A DNA stretch of 41,745 nt, taken from assembly GCA_947476215.1 (NCBI GenBank), contig CANJQI010000026.1, forward strand, positions 1 to 41,745, in the 5' to 3' direction. Every line of letters begins with the position of its first letter. Within the stretch, counting starts at the first letter, position 1. The translations under genes were made by a program, and so were the position numbers. Source of the stretch: Betaproteobacteria bacterium. GTDB taxonomy: Bacteria > Pseudomonadota > Gammaproteobacteria > Burkholderiales > SG8-41. Below, piece by piece: positions 16,420 to 25,247 of the stretch. The notes under the pieces are model-generated. The model had not been told where the DNA came from and ran no database searches. It saw only the letters and a program-made list of their open reading frames with translations.

Positions 16420-17471
16420 CGCAATGCAGCGTTCAGCTTTTCCAACGCGACATTGCCTGGGCACAGTTCGCGTTCGGACAGGCGGTTGAGGGGGATATCC
16501 ACGGTATTCAGGTACTCGTGCAGATCCGCCGAGTCGGGATCCACGTATAACAGTCCGGTAACGACTTCACCTGCCGCGGCGCGTTCCTGCAGATAATTCA
16601 TGACCTTGATTCTGTCGGTTGCGTCGTAATCCTGCGCCAGTTTGCGCAGGCGCATGACCGAGCCATCATGCTGGGTAATGTTGGTGACCGTGCCGGGCGC
16701 GTAGTCGGCTGTGATCTCATCGCGGCTGGTGACGAAATCGAGCCGGTTTACCGCCTCATTGTGTTCGCGCACGTAATCGTAGCTCTTGGTCGAACCTGGA
16801 TGGTTGTTGAACGCTACGCACGGACTCGCCACGTCTATAAAGGCCGCGCCCTTATGTTCGATTGCCCCCTTGATCAGCGGCACCAGTTGCTTCTTGTCGC
16901 CCGAGAAACTGCGCCCCACGAAAGTAGCGCCGAGCTGCAATGCGAGCCCGACCATGTCGATCGGCGCGTCGTTATTGGTGATGCCGCGTTTGGACTTTGA
17001 TCCTTTATCGGCGGTCGCGGAAAACTGCCCTTTGGTAAGACCATAAACACCGTTGTTCTCTACGATGTAGACCATATTCACGCCACGCCGCATGCAATGC
17101 GCAAACTGGCCTAGACCTATGGATGCCGAATCACCATCGCCCGATACGCCCATGTACAGCAGTTCGCGATTGGCAAGATTGGCGCCGGTCAATACCGAAG
17201 GCATGCGGCCGTGCACGCTGTTGAAACCATGCGAATTGCCCAGAAAATAATCCGGCGTCTTGGAGCTGCAGCCTATTCCCGACAACTTGGCCACACGGTG
17301 CGGCTCGATCTCCATTTCCCAGCACGCCTGGATAATGGCCGCCGATATCGAGTCGTGGCCGCAACCTGCGCACAAAGTGGAAATCTTGCCCTCATAGTCG
17401 CGTCGCGTATAGCCGACCTGATTCTTGGGGAGATCGGGATGATGCAGCTTGGGTTTGGTCAGGTAGGTCAT
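16416..17471 (-). CDS. korB: 2-oxoacid:ferredoxin/NADP oxidoreductase, beta subunit
   Basis: A 351-residue thiamine-diphosphate-binding subunit. C34 and C37 in LCAGCGH, C68 in GIGCSS and a later cysteine in SPCVAFN are candidate [4Fe-4S] ligands. GDGDSASIG (111-119) and ENNGVYGLTKGQ bind thiamine diphosphate and Mg2+. These are the features of KorB/OforB. It follows korA by 39 bases. Substrate is probably 2-oxoglutarate, by analogy with Azoarcus/Thauera Kor enzymes, but other 2-oxoacids are possible. Confidence 0.92.
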   Translation of the reverse strand: MTYLTKPKLHHPDLPKNQVGYTRRDYEGKISTLCAGCGHDSISAAIIQACWEMEIEPHRVAKLSGIGCSSKTPDYFLGNSHGFNSVHGRMPSVLTGANLANRELLYMGVSGDGDSASIGLGQFAHCMRRGVNMVYIVENNGVYGLTKGQFSATADKGSKSKRGITNNDAPIDMVGLALQLGATFVGRSFSGDKKQLVPLIKGAIEHKGAAFIDVASPCVAFNNHPGSTKSYDYVREHNEAVNRLDFVTSRDEITADYAPGTVTNITQHDGSVMRLRKLAQDYDATDRIKVMNYLQERAAAGEVVTGLLYVDPDSADLHEYLNTVDIPLNRLSERELCPGNVALEKLNAALR

Positions 17472-17510
17472 GATGTGCCTTTGAATCGATGCCGGCTCCG
17501 AGCGCCGCGC

Positions 17511-19346
17511 TCAGGAAACCGCTTTCTTGAGAGGTACTACGGAGCGCGCGGCTGCGTGCTGGGATATCTGCTCGACGATAAAGCGTGCCGTGATCGGAGT
17601 GCCGTCGTAGTGCAGTACCGACAGCAGACGCGTCTGGTTTACCTTGGCTTCGGTGACGAGCAAGGTCTTGAGCTGGGCATCGCGGTTCTGTTCGATGACG
17701 AATACCCACGGGTGCGATGCCACAAAGTCGGCGATTTCGTCCGGAAACGGGAAACCGCGCACGCGCAGCGCATTGACGTGGATGCCGCGCTCCGCCAGCA
17801 CGTCGAGCGCTTCCTGCATCGCCGGACTGGTCGAGCCGTAAAATATCGCTCCGAAACGCGCGGGCTTCGCCGCAGGATAAAGCAACGGCACGGGAACAAG
17901 TTTCTTGGCGGTTTCGAATTTGCGCAGCAACCGCTGCACATTGTAAATGTAGTCCGGCCCGGTCTCGCTATACTGCGCGTAGCGGTTCTTGGTCGTGCCG
18001 CGCGTGAAATAGCTGCCGCGCGTCGGGTGCGTGCCCGGATACGTGCGATATGGGATGCCGTCGCCATCGACATCGTTATAGCGGCCGAAATCCTTGCCCG
18101 CTTCGAGTTCTTCGCTGGTCATGACCTTGCCGCGGTCGTACGCTTGTTTGTCGTCCCACTCCAGAGGGGCGCACAAACGCGTATTCATGCCGATGTCGAG
18201 GTCGGTCAGCACGAATATCGGTGTTTGCAGGCGCTCGGCGAGATCCAACGCCTTGGCTGAAAACTCAAAACACTCGCGCGGGTCTTCGGGGAACAGCAAT
18301 ACGTGCTTGGTGTCGCCGTGCGACGCATAGGCGCATGCCAGCACGTCGGACTGCTGCGTGCGTGTCGGCATGCCGGTTGAAGGTCCGCCGCGCTGCACGT
18401 CGATGATAACCGCCGGAATTTCCGCGAAATAGGCGAGGCCGATGAACTCCGTCATCAACGAAATGCCCGGACCCGAGGTGGTGGTGAACGCGCGCGCGCC
18501 GTTCCATCCGGCGCCTATCACCATGCCTATCGAAGCCAGTTCGTCTTCCGCCTGCACGATCGCATATTTCTGTTTGCCGGTCGCGGGGTCGACACGGTAC
18601 TTCTGGCAGTGCTTGATGAAAGATTCCGCAAGTGAAGACGACGGTGTGATCGGATACCACGCACACACGGTGGCGCCGCCATAGACCGCGCCCAGTGCCG
18701 CGGCATTGTTGCCTTCAAGGAATATCTTGTTGCCGACTGCGTTAGCGCGTTTTACGCGTATACCCAGCGGGCAGTTGAGATTGGCCAGCGCATAGTCGCG
18801 TCCCAGGCGCAATGCCTTGGCATTCGACTTCAGCAGGGCTTCCTTGCCTTTGTACTGCTCCGAAAAAAGCCGCTCGATTTCATTCGGATCGATTTCCAGC
18901 AGCGCGGACAACGCGCCGACATAAATGATGTTCTTGAACAACTGGCGCTGGCGGGGATCGCTGTAGGTCGCATTGCAGATCTCGGTCAGCGGCATGCCGA
19001 TGACATTGATGTCGTCGCGAAACTTCGATTTCGGCAGCGGTTTGGTATTGTCATAGAACAGGTAGCCGCCGGCTTCAAGTTCCTTGACGTCGGCATCCCA
19101 TGTCTGCGGGTTCATGGCCACCATCAGATCAATGCCGCCGCGCCGTCCCTGATAGCCGGCTTCGCAAACACGCACTTCGTACCAGGTCGGCAGGCCCTGT
19201 ATGTTGGACGGGAAGATATTGCGCGGGGAAACCGGCACGCCCATGCGCAGTATGGCACGTGCGAACAACTCGTTGGCCGAGGCGGACCCCGAGCCGTTGA
19301 CGTTGGCGAATTTGACGACGAAATCGTTGGTGGCCTCGATACGCAT
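17511..19346 (-). CDS. korA: 2-oxoacid:ferredoxin/NADP oxidoreductase, fused gamma-alpha subunit
   Basis: A 611-residue protein. The N-terminal ~190 residues are the gamma domain (FANVNGSGSASANELFARA, VAMNPQTW). The rest is the alpha subunit: GAVYGGATVCAWYPITPSSSLAE, QAEDELASIGMVIGAGWNGARAFTTTSGPGISLM, and DVQRGGPSTGMPTRTQQSD. This gamma-alpha fusion is typical of KorA. The ATG at 19346 overlaps the korC stop (TAATG) and has GGAAAG 7 bases upstream, so the two are translationally coupled. An in-frame start at 19379 inside korC is less likely. The enzyme cleaves a 2-oxoacid with CoA, passing electrons to ferredoxin or, through KorC, to NADP. Confidence 0.93.
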   Translation of the reverse strand: MRIEATNDFVVKFANVNGSGSASANELFARAILRMGVPVSPRNIFPSNIQGLPTWYEVRVCEAGYQGRRGGIDLMVAMNPQTWDADVKELEAGGYLFYDNTKPLPKSKFRDDINVIGMPLTEICNATYSDPRQRQLFKNIIYVGALSALLEIDPNEIERLFSEQYKGKEALLKSNAKALRLGRDYALANLNCPLGIRVKRANAVGNKIFLEGNNAAALGAVYGGATVCAWYPITPSSSLAESFIKHCQKYRVDPATGKQKYAIVQAEDELASIGMVIGAGWNGARAFTTTSGPGISLMTEFIGLAYFAEIPAVIIDVQRGGPSTGMPTRTQQSDVLACAYASHGDTKHVLLFPEDPRECFEFSAKALDLAERLQTPIFVLTDLDIGMNTRLCAPLEWDDKQAYDRGKVMTSEELEAGKDFGRYNDVDGDGIPYRTYPGTHPTRGSYFTRGTTKNRYAQYSETGPDYIYNVQRLLRKFETAKKLVPVPLLYPAAKPARFGAIFYGSTSPAMQEALDVLAERGIHVNALRVRGFPFPDEIADFVASHPWVFVIEQNRDAQLKTLLVTEAKVNQTRLLSVLHYDGTPITARFIVEQISQHAAARSVVPLKKAVS

Positions 19347-21169
19347 TATGCGGCTTTCCGTTGTGGTTTGTTGCGGCATCCAGGGCCGGCGTGTGTCATC
19401 TTAAGCAGGAATTTTTGCATATCCCAGGCGCCTGTCGGGCAGCGCTCCGCGCACAATCCGCAGTGCAGGCATACGTCTTCGTCCTTCGCCATGATGCGGC
19501 CCGTTTTGAGCGGCTCGGAAACGTACAGATCCTGGGTCAGATCCAGCGCCGGTGCATTAAGCTCCGCGCGCAGTTCTTTTTCCTCGCCATTTGCCGTGAA
19601 GGTAATGCAGTCCATCGGGCAGATATCGACACAGGCGTCGCACTCTATGCACAGCTTGGGGGCGAACACCGTTTGCGCATCGCAGTTCAGGCAGCGTTCC
19701 GCTTCCGCAAGCGCGAGTTTCGGATCGAAGCCGAGTTCGACCTCGACCTTGATGTTCTTCAACGAGATCTTCTGGTCCTTGAGCGGCACCTTGTAGCGCT
19801 GATCGTTTGAGATTGCGTTATCGTAGCTCCACTCGTGGATGCCCATCTTCTGCGACGTCAGGTTAACCAGCGGCGACGGACGATCTTTAATGTCGTCGCC
19901 GTTGCACAGCTTGTCGATCGAGATCGCCGCGTCGTGGCCGTGCGCGACCGCCCAGATAATGTTCTTGGGACCGAAAGCGGAATCGCCGCCGAAGAACACG
20001 TTGGGTATCGTCGCCTGCATCGTGACTTTGTCGACAACCGGCATATCCCATTTGTCGAACTCGATGCCGATATCGCGTTCTATCCATGGAAACGAGTTTT
20101 CCTGGCCGACGGCGACCAACACGTCGTCGCACTCGATCAGCACATCGGGTTCCCCGGTGGGCACGAGATTGCGGCGCCCCTTGGCGTCGTAATCGGCTTT
20201 CACTTTCTCGAACGTGACGCCGGTGAGTTTGCCGTTGTCATGCTTGAATTCCTTGGGCACCAGAAAATTCAGTATCGGTATGCCTTCGTGCTGCGCATCT
20301 TCCTTTTCCCAGGGAGACGCTTTCATTTCCTCATAGCCGGAACGCACTATGACCTTGACGTCTTCGCCGCCCAGCCGCTTTGACGAACGGCAGCAGTCCA
20401 TTGCCGTATTGCCGCCGCCCAGCACGATCACCCGTTTGCCTATTTTGTCGACGTGGCCAAACGACACGCTCGACAGCCAGTCTATGCCGATGTGTATGTT
20501 CTTCGCGGCTTCCTTGCGTCCCGGAAGATCGAGGTCGCGGCCGCGCGGTGCACCGGTACCTACAAAAATGGCGTCGTACTTTTCGGCAAGTATCTGCTTC
20601 AGGCTGTTGATTTCGACATTGCTCTTGAACTGGACGCCGAGATTAAGGACGTAGCCGACTTCTTCGTCGATCACTTCCATGGGCAGGCGGAAGCGCGGAA
20701 TCTGCGACCAGATCATGCCGCCGGCACGTGCATCCCGATCGAACACCGTGACCTCATAGCCCAATGGCGCGAGATCGCGGGCAACGGTCAGCGACGCCGG
20801 ACCTGCACCGATACAGGCAATGCGCTTGCCGTTCTTTTTCGCCGGTGCCTTGGGCAGTCGGTCGCGTATGTCTTCCTTGTAGTCGGCGGCGACGCGCTTC
20901 AAACGGCAGATCGCGACCGGTTCGGGCTTCTCGCCGTTGTTTTCCTCGACACGGCCGCGGCGGCATGCGGGTTCGCACGGGCGGTCACAGGTGCGTCCCA
21001 GGATACCCGGGAATACATTGGACTCCCAGTTGACCATATAGGCGTCGCCGTATCGTCCGGCGGCTATCAACCTAATATATTCGGGAACGGGGGTGTGGGC
21101 AGGGCACGCCCATTGGCAATCGACAACTTTATGAAAATAATCGGGATGCGAAATATCGGTTGGATTCAA
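19346..21169 (-). CDS. korC: FAD/NADP and iron-sulfur oxidoreductase subunit (GltD-like, KorC)
   Basis: A 607-residue protein in three parts. Residues 1-100 are a GltD-type N-terminal domain with cysteines C18, C22, C61, C65 and C69. The centre has two nucleotide folds: CIGAGPASLTVARDL for FAD and VIVLGGGNTAMDCCRSSKR for NAD(P). The C-terminus has two ferredoxin motifs (CIECDACVDICP and CLHCGLCAERCP). From memory, the Azoarcus evansii 2-oxoglutarate:NADP oxidoreductase has such a third, flavin-containing subunit beside KorA and KorB. The start is TTG: a strong AAGGAG lies 5 bases further, and an in-frame TAA five codons upstream excludes longer versions. It heads the operon korC-korA-korB. 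Confidence 0.88.
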   Translation of the reverse strand: MNPTDISHPDYFHKVVDCQWACPAHTPVPEYIRLIAAGRYGDAYMVNWESNVFPGILGRTCDRPCEPACRRGRVEENNGEKPEPVAICRLKRVAADYKEDIRDRLPKAPAKKNGKRIACIGAGPASLTVARDLAPLGYEVTVFDRDARAGGMIWSQIPRFRLPMEVIDEEVGYVLNLGVQFKSNVEINSLKQILAEKYDAIFVGTGAPRGRDLDLPGRKEAAKNIHIGIDWLSSVSFGHVDKIGKRVIVLGGGNTAMDCCRSSKRLGGEDVKVIVRSGYEEMKASPWEKEDAQHEGIPILNFLVPKEFKHDNGKLTGVTFEKVKADYDAKGRRNLVPTGEPDVLIECDDVLVAVGQENSFPWIERDIGIEFDKWDMPVVDKVTMQATIPNVFFGGDSAFGPKNIIWAVAHGHDAAISIDKLCNGDDIKDRPSPLVNLTSQKMGIHEWSYDNAISNDQRYKVPLKDQKISLKNIKVEVELGFDPKLALAEAERCLNCDAQTVFAPKLCIECDACVDICPMDCITFTANGEEKELRAELNAPALDLTQDLYVSEPLKTGRIMAKDEDVCLHCGLCAERCPTGAWDMQKFLLKMTHAGPGCRNKPQRKAA

Positions 21170-21270
21170 AACTTCTCCTTGTTACGTCAATATTGCGTTC
21201 TGGCGCCTGGGGAAGTCTCAAATCACGGTTCCGAAGCGGTGCTAGACGCATTCTGTGGCACATATATTAC

Positions 21271-21296
21271 GCCCCTGTTGGGGGGCTGAAAAGCCC
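21271..21296 (-). promoter_or_regulatory. Two mutually exclusive hairpins in the korC leader
   Basis: In the minus-strand RNA, GGGCU-UUUC-AGCCC (from 21296 to 21283) can form a 5-bp stem. GCCCC-CCAACA-GGGGC (from 21286 to 21271) can form another. They share bases 21283-21286, so only one can exist at a time. They lie about 100 bases upstream of the korC start within the predicted 5' leader. This layout suits an attenuator or antiterminator, but no U-run is present. Confidence 0.35.
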
Positions 21297-21306
21297 TGTA
21301 ATTTCA

Positions 21307-21333
21307 AGCATTAATGCTACGCAATGGCATTGC
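21307..21333. promoter_or_regulatory. Tandem palindromes in the korC upstream region
   Basis: AGCATTAATGCT (21307-21318) is a perfect 12-bp palindrome and GCAATGGCATTGC (21321-21333) a perfect 6-1-6 palindrome. Their centres are about 14.5 bp apart. They lie between the candidate promoter and the leader hairpins. They could be operator sites for a dimeric regulator of the kor operon, or RNA hairpins. Confidence 0.4.
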
Positions 21334-21410
21334 ACAAGGGCTCGAATTGCGCTCTGCCGGGGATATTCGTGAAATCGTCACGCGACACCACGTTTAAGCT
21401 GTTAATTTAA

Positions 21411-21440
21411 ATAAGATTTGTGTGTGACTGGGGGTGTCAA
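21411..21440 (-). promoter_or_regulatory. Candidate promoter of korC-korA-korB
   Basis: On the minus strand, a perfect TTGACA (21440-21435) and TCTTAT (21416-21411, 4 of 6) with an 18-bp spacer. Transcription would start near 21404, giving a leader of about 235 bases before the TTG start of korC. The 301-base gap 21170-21470 holds no gene; it contains only this promoter, the palindromes and the hairpins. Confidence 0.45.
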
Positions 21441-21470
21441 TTCACGATCGGCAGCCAGCGGCCGCTGGGA

Positions 21471-21848
21471 TTACTTCTTTTTGGGCGCGGCAGTCGCGGG
21501 CGCAGCAACCGTGGCCGCGCGCTTGACCGGGCGAGCGCGCGGCTGCGGCTCTATGACCACGTCCGGCCCGCGCAGGAACACTTGCACCTTCAATTCCAGA
21601 AATCCGTGGCGCAGTCCGTCAAATTCGCGCTTGGGATCGGGGGCGTAGTCGCGTATCTGATCAAAACCCAGCATCGCGACCTGATCGGTGCGGGTATTTC
21701 GTATCCGCACGCCCAGCCTGGCTTCAACCTCCTGCACCAGCCAGTCGTCGTCCATGATGCGCAATTCGGTCAGGCCGCGAAAACGCCGGGCGGGCGGACG
21801 CAGCCGGACACGATGATGGAAATATTTTGCGAGTTTGCTCGGCGTCAT
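21471..21848 (-). CDS. Conserved-looking hypothetical protein
   Basis: About 125 residues from the ATG at 21848 (a GTG two codons earlier is also possible). The body (residues 1-100) is a mix of strands and helices with LRPPARRFRGLTELRIMDDDWLVQ near its start and LKVQVFLRGPDVVIEP at its end. The tail is a low-complexity Ala/Pro/Lys stretch ending APKKK. No signal peptide or membrane helix. I do not recognise the family. It lies in the same direction as the small gene upstream (35-base gap). Confidence 0.6.
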   Translation of the reverse strand: MTPSKLAKYFHHRVRLRPPARRFRGLTELRIMDDDWLVQEVEARLGVRIRNTRTDQVAMLGFDQIRDYAPDPKREFDGLRHGFLELKVQVFLRGPDVVIEPQPRARPVKRAATVAAPATAAPKKK

Positions 21849-21883
21849 GGTCACTACTTAGGATGAGTGCAGCAGGGAGGCTT

Positions 21884-22051
21884 TCAGGCAGGTTCACCCG
21901 AAGTTGGCGGTAGGGGCGGCGCGGAGGGATCCTGACCGCCGGCGGGCGGTGGGGAGTCTTCAGCCAGTTTGCGCAGGCGTTTTTCTTCTTTCTTTCTTTT
22001 CTTCGCGAGCTCTTTCTGGCGCTTTTCGAATTGATAGTTAGGCTTTGCCAA
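21884..22051 (-). CDS. Small highly basic conserved-type protein, TTG start
   Basis: A 55-residue protein starting MAKPNYQFEKRQKELAKKRK, then a Lys/Glu-rich helix and a Pro-rich tail. Short proteins with the beginning AKPNY-x-FEKRQKELAKK occur, as far as I recall, widely in betaproteobacteria, without known function. The start codon must be TTG: no ATG or GTG is in frame nearby, and AAGGA lies 11 bases upstream. The charged composition suggests nucleic-acid or ribosome association, but that is a guess. Confidence 0.65.
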   Translation of the reverse strand: MAKPNYQFEKRQKELAKKRKKEEKRLRKLAEDSPPPAGGQDPSAPPLPPTSGEPA

Positions 22052-22157
22052 TGGTCATCCCGTCCTTTCAGTCATTGTTCGCCTATTATGCCTACTATGC
22101 TCGCCGATTTGTATCAATTTCCACGAATACGATTGCGTGGTCTCAATACGAAAGCGC

Positions 22158-23309
22158 TCATCGCCGATCGGCAACGCTGTCTTGCTTGTGGCTGCGGCGG
22201 CTAAGCGCGCCCCCAGCCAGCAGCATCAAGCCGTTAATTCCAAACACGGCCATCGCACCGAATGCCGCGCCCAGAAACCCAAACAAAGTCGGAGTAACCA
22301 CACGTAGCACATTGTTGGTGGTTTGCCGAAGGCCGAAGGTCGCGCCGGAGCGTCCTTCCGCGGACTGGCTGAACAAAAGCATGGAAAGTATGGGCTGACC
22401 ACAGCCCATGCCGAGCCCGAACAGGAAACACATGGCGCTTAGCGCCATTGCACTGCCGGTAAATGGAATCAGGAAGAACCCGGCTGCCGCCACCGACAAT
22501 GCATAGGCAAGCACCTTTTGCTCGCCCAAGCGGTTAATCAATTGCGGTACGACGAACCTGACGACGAAGCATGCTACCGCAAAGGTTGCCAACGCCCCGC
22601 CTATGGCGGACGCCGAAAGGCCGATGCCGTGGCCATATATCGGTGTGTAGTATTGAAAGAAGTCCTGCCCGACCTGCACGAATCCGCTGACCAGCAGTAT
22701 ACGCACGATGGCCGGGTCTGCCAGCGCATCGCGTATGCTGTTTCCTGTTGCCGGCTGTGCGCTGCCGCCCGGCAGCAGCGCGCCCCACGCAAGCAGGAGG
22801 AAGGTCCCGACCAGTGACAGCCCCACCATGTAGAGGCAGGCTGCACCGTGACCAAAAACGTCGATGGAGATTCCGGCGATCGGCGGCCCGACAAAATGGG
22901 TCACCGAGCCTATCATGCTGGCATTGCTGAAGTTTCTCGCGCGCTCGTGCGGTTTGCTCAGTATGCCGACGAGATTTTCGAGCAATACTTTGTAAAACGA
23001 AAACGCAAGCCCGATCATGGTTCCGGCGATAAAGATGACAGTCATGCTGCTTATAAAATAGGGTATCAGCATGCCGCATGCGCCGCATAGGGTGCCGATA
23101 AAGAGCAGCCAACGCGGTCCAAAGCGGTCGGAAAGCGCGCCTATGGGCCACGAGAGCAGCAGCGGGAATACGAAAAAAGTTGCATAAAGCAACCCGACAG
23201 CGGCGGGTTGCGCGCCCAGGTGCAACGCGTACAGCGACAGCAGCAGTCGTGCCGAATTTATGCTGCTAAAACAAAACAGCATCAGCGCATAGTTGAGGTA
23301 AATCGCCAT
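22158..23309 (-). CDS. MFS-family transporter
   Basis: A 383-residue membrane protein with about twelve predicted helices. IGALSDRFGPRWLLFIG after helix 2 is the MFS motif A (GxLaDrxGrkxxl). A matching position occurs between helices 8 and 9 (VPQLINRLGEQKVLAY). This is the two-times-six helix layout of the superfamily, with a short length typical of drug or metabolite exporters. The sequence starts directly in helix 1. Substrate unknown. It lies downstream of lpdA on the same strand, separated by 124 bases with a hairpin. Confidence 0.85.
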   Translation of the reverse strand: MAIYLNYALMLFCFSSINSARLLLSLYALHLGAQPAAVGLLYATFFVFPLLLSWPIGALSDRFGPRWLLFIGTLCGACGMLIPYFISSMTVIFIAGTMIGLAFSFYKVLLENLVGILSKPHERARNFSNASMIGSVTHFVGPPIAGISIDVFGHGAACLYMVGLSLVGTFLLLAWGALLPGGSAQPATGNSIRDALADPAIVRILLVSGFVQVGQDFFQYYTPIYGHGIGLSASAIGGALATFAVACFVVRFVVPQLINRLGEQKVLAYALSVAAAGFFLIPFTGSAMALSAMCFLFGLGMGCGQPILSMLLFSQSAEGRSGATFGLRQTTNNVLRVVTPTLFGFLGAAFGAMAVFGINGLMLLAGGALSRRSHKQDSVADRR

Positions 23310-23357
23310 TCAGGCCAGTGCGTAATTCATAGTCCGGAGGGAGCATGGTTCCACACT

Positions 23358-23376
23358 CCTCGCCCACCGGGAGAGG
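23358..23376. terminator. GC-rich hairpin between lpdA and the MFS gene
   Basis: CCTCGCCC-ACC-GGGAGAGG: an 8-bp stem with one mismatch and a 3-base loop. It lies after lpdA in the minus-strand direction and before the MFS gene. It may be a terminator or a palindromic repeat; there is no T-run. Confidence 0.35.
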
Positions 23377-23433
23377 TGGAAGGAAGGCAGGAAAAAGTTC
23401 ATAACAGGTGCCAGCGTTGCAGTGCCGGTCACA

Positions 23434-25203
23434 CTATTTCTTCGGCATGTAAAGATCGGTAATCGATCCCTCTGCGATCTCCGCGGTAAAGAACACGGTT
23501 TCGGATAATGTCGGGTGCGGATGTATGGTAAGACCGAGGTCAGTCGCATCGGCGCCCATTTCCAGCGCAAGCACCGTTTCCGCAATCAGTTCTCCGGCAT
23601 TCACGCCTGTGATACCCGCGCCTATGATGCGTTTGCTGCTCTTGTCGAACAACAGCTTGGTCACGCCTTCGTCTCGACCACTCGCAATCGCGCGTCCGCT
23701 CGCCGCCCATGGAAATACCGCTTTCTCGTATTCGACACCTTGCGCCTGTGCCTGCGTTTCGGTGAGTCCCATCCATGCCACTTCGGGGTCGGTGTATGCC
23801 ACGGAAGGAATCGTGCGTGCATCAAACGCGGCCTTGTGGCCGGCGATCACTTCGGCGGCAATTTTCGCCTCGTGGGTGGCCTTGTGCGCGAGCATGGGCT
23901 CGCCCACGATGTCGCCTATGCCCAAGATATGCGCAACGTTGGTGCGCATTTGCCGGTCGACAGGAATATAGCCGCGTTCATTCACCGTGACGCCTGCTGC
24001 GTCGGCTCCGATATCGCGGCCGTTGGGACGTCGTCCCGCGGCCACCAGTACGTAGTCGTAGGTGTCGCTCGTGGTGGCGCCCGCGCTTTCGAAGGTCACC
24101 GCGAGGCCGTCCTTCACCGGTACTATTTTCGATACTTTGGTTTTGAGCAGTATCTTTTCGTAGCGCCGGGTAATACGTCGTTCGAGTGGTTTCACGAGGT
24201 CACGGTCGGCGCCCGGCATGAGGCCGTCCATCAGTTCAACCACACTGACCCGGCTGCCCAGCGCGTCGAATACCGTGGCCATCTCAAGACCGATGATGCC
24301 GCCGCCGATGATCAGCAGGCGCTTCGGTATTTCCGGAAGCGCGAGCGCACCTGTCGAATCGATGAGTCGCGGGTTGTCATAAGGAAACCCCGGGATGCGC
24401 GTTACGCTCGAACCGGCGGCAATAATGCAGTGGTCGAAAGTAACGGTTTTGACACCGTTCGCGGTTTCAACACGAATGGAATGGGATGATGCGAATTGAG
24501 CCTTGCCCTGCACGACATCCACTTTGCGCTGCCGGGCGAGCGCCGTCAGGCCCTTGGTGAGCTTGCCGATTACACTATCCTTCCACGCTCGTACTTTGTC
24601 GATCTCGATTTTTGGTTTTCCGAAAGTGACGCCGTGGCGTGCCAGCGCGTCCGCTTCCGCAATCACCTTCGCAACGTGCAGCAGCGCTTTCGAGGGTATG
24701 CAGCCGACATTCAGACATACACCGCCCAGCGTCGGATAGCGTTCTATCAACAGCGTTTTCTTGCCCAGATCCGCTGCGCGAAACGCCGCGGTATAGCCGC
24801 CGGGCCCGGCACCCAGCACCACCACTTCGGCATGAAGATCGCCGCGAGGTCCTGCGTAGGGGGCGGCTATCGCGGCCGTGGCGGCCGGCACTTTCTCGAC
24901 GACGCTTATAGGCTCGGCATCGGCTTGCGGTGCTGGGTCTGCGGTCGCGATGGCGCTCGCATCCACGGCCTCCAGCGTGAGTATCAAGCTGCCTTTGGAT
25001 ACCTTGTCTCCAATTTTGACAATGATGTCCCTGACCGTGCCGGCCAGCGGCGCGGGCACTTCCAGCGTCGCTTTGTCGGACTCGAGCGAAATCAGCGGAT
25101 CCTCTGGATGGACGCTATCGCCGGGTTTGACCAGGATATCCACTATCGGGATATTCTTGAAATCCCCGATATCGGGAACCTTGACTTCAATCGTGTTGCT
25201 CAT
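23434..25203 (-). CDS. lpdA: Dihydrolipoyl dehydrogenase with N-terminal lipoyl domain
   Basis: A 589-residue E3 component. Residues 1-80 are a lipoyl domain with the modifiable K44 in LESDKATLEV. An Ala/Pro linker to ~125 leads to the flavoprotein disulfide reductase: FAD loop GAGPGG near 131, redox cysteines C163 and C168 in GGVCLNVGCIPSK, and H563/E568 in the C-terminal HPHPTLSE that complete the active site from the other subunit. Such lipoyl-E3 fusions are common for betaproteobacterial pyruvate dehydrogenase, but no E1 or E2 gene is adjacent. It reoxidises dihydrolipoamide with NAD+. The gene sits alone between proA and the MFS gene. Confidence 0.95.
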   Translation of the reverse strand: MSNTIEVKVPDIGDFKNIPIVDILVKPGDSVHPEDPLISLESDKATLEVPAPLAGTVRDIIVKIGDKVSKGSLILTLEAVDASAIATADPAPQADAEPISVVEKVPAATAAIAAPYAGPRGDLHAEVVVLGAGPGGYTAAFRAADLGKKTLLIERYPTLGGVCLNVGCIPSKALLHVAKVIAEADALARHGVTFGKPKIEIDKVRAWKDSVIGKLTKGLTALARQRKVDVVQGKAQFASSHSIRVETANGVKTVTFDHCIIAAGSSVTRIPGFPYDNPRLIDSTGALALPEIPKRLLIIGGGIIGLEMATVFDALGSRVSVVELMDGLMPGADRDLVKPLERRITRRYEKILLKTKVSKIVPVKDGLAVTFESAGATTSDTYDYVLVAAGRRPNGRDIGADAAGVTVNERGYIPVDRQMRTNVAHILGIGDIVGEPMLAHKATHEAKIAAEVIAGHKAAFDARTIPSVAYTDPEVAWMGLTETQAQAQGVEYEKAVFPWAASGRAIASGRDEGVTKLLFDKSSKRIIGAGITGVNAGELIAETVLALEMGADATDLGLTIHPHPTLSETVFFTAEIAEGSITDLYMPKK

Positions 25204-25247
25204 GAGTGGTCAGTGACTTGTTAAGAGTAAGGAGTAACGTCCTCGCG

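Noticed and set aside
17211-18260. A 349-codon plus-strand open frame opposite korA/korB
   Set aside because: Shadow frame; korA and korB carry all family motifs on the other strand.
23310-23433. A small gene between lpdA and the MFS gene
   Set aside because: Only short frames without a ribosome-binding site; the gap is better explained by a hairpin and leader.
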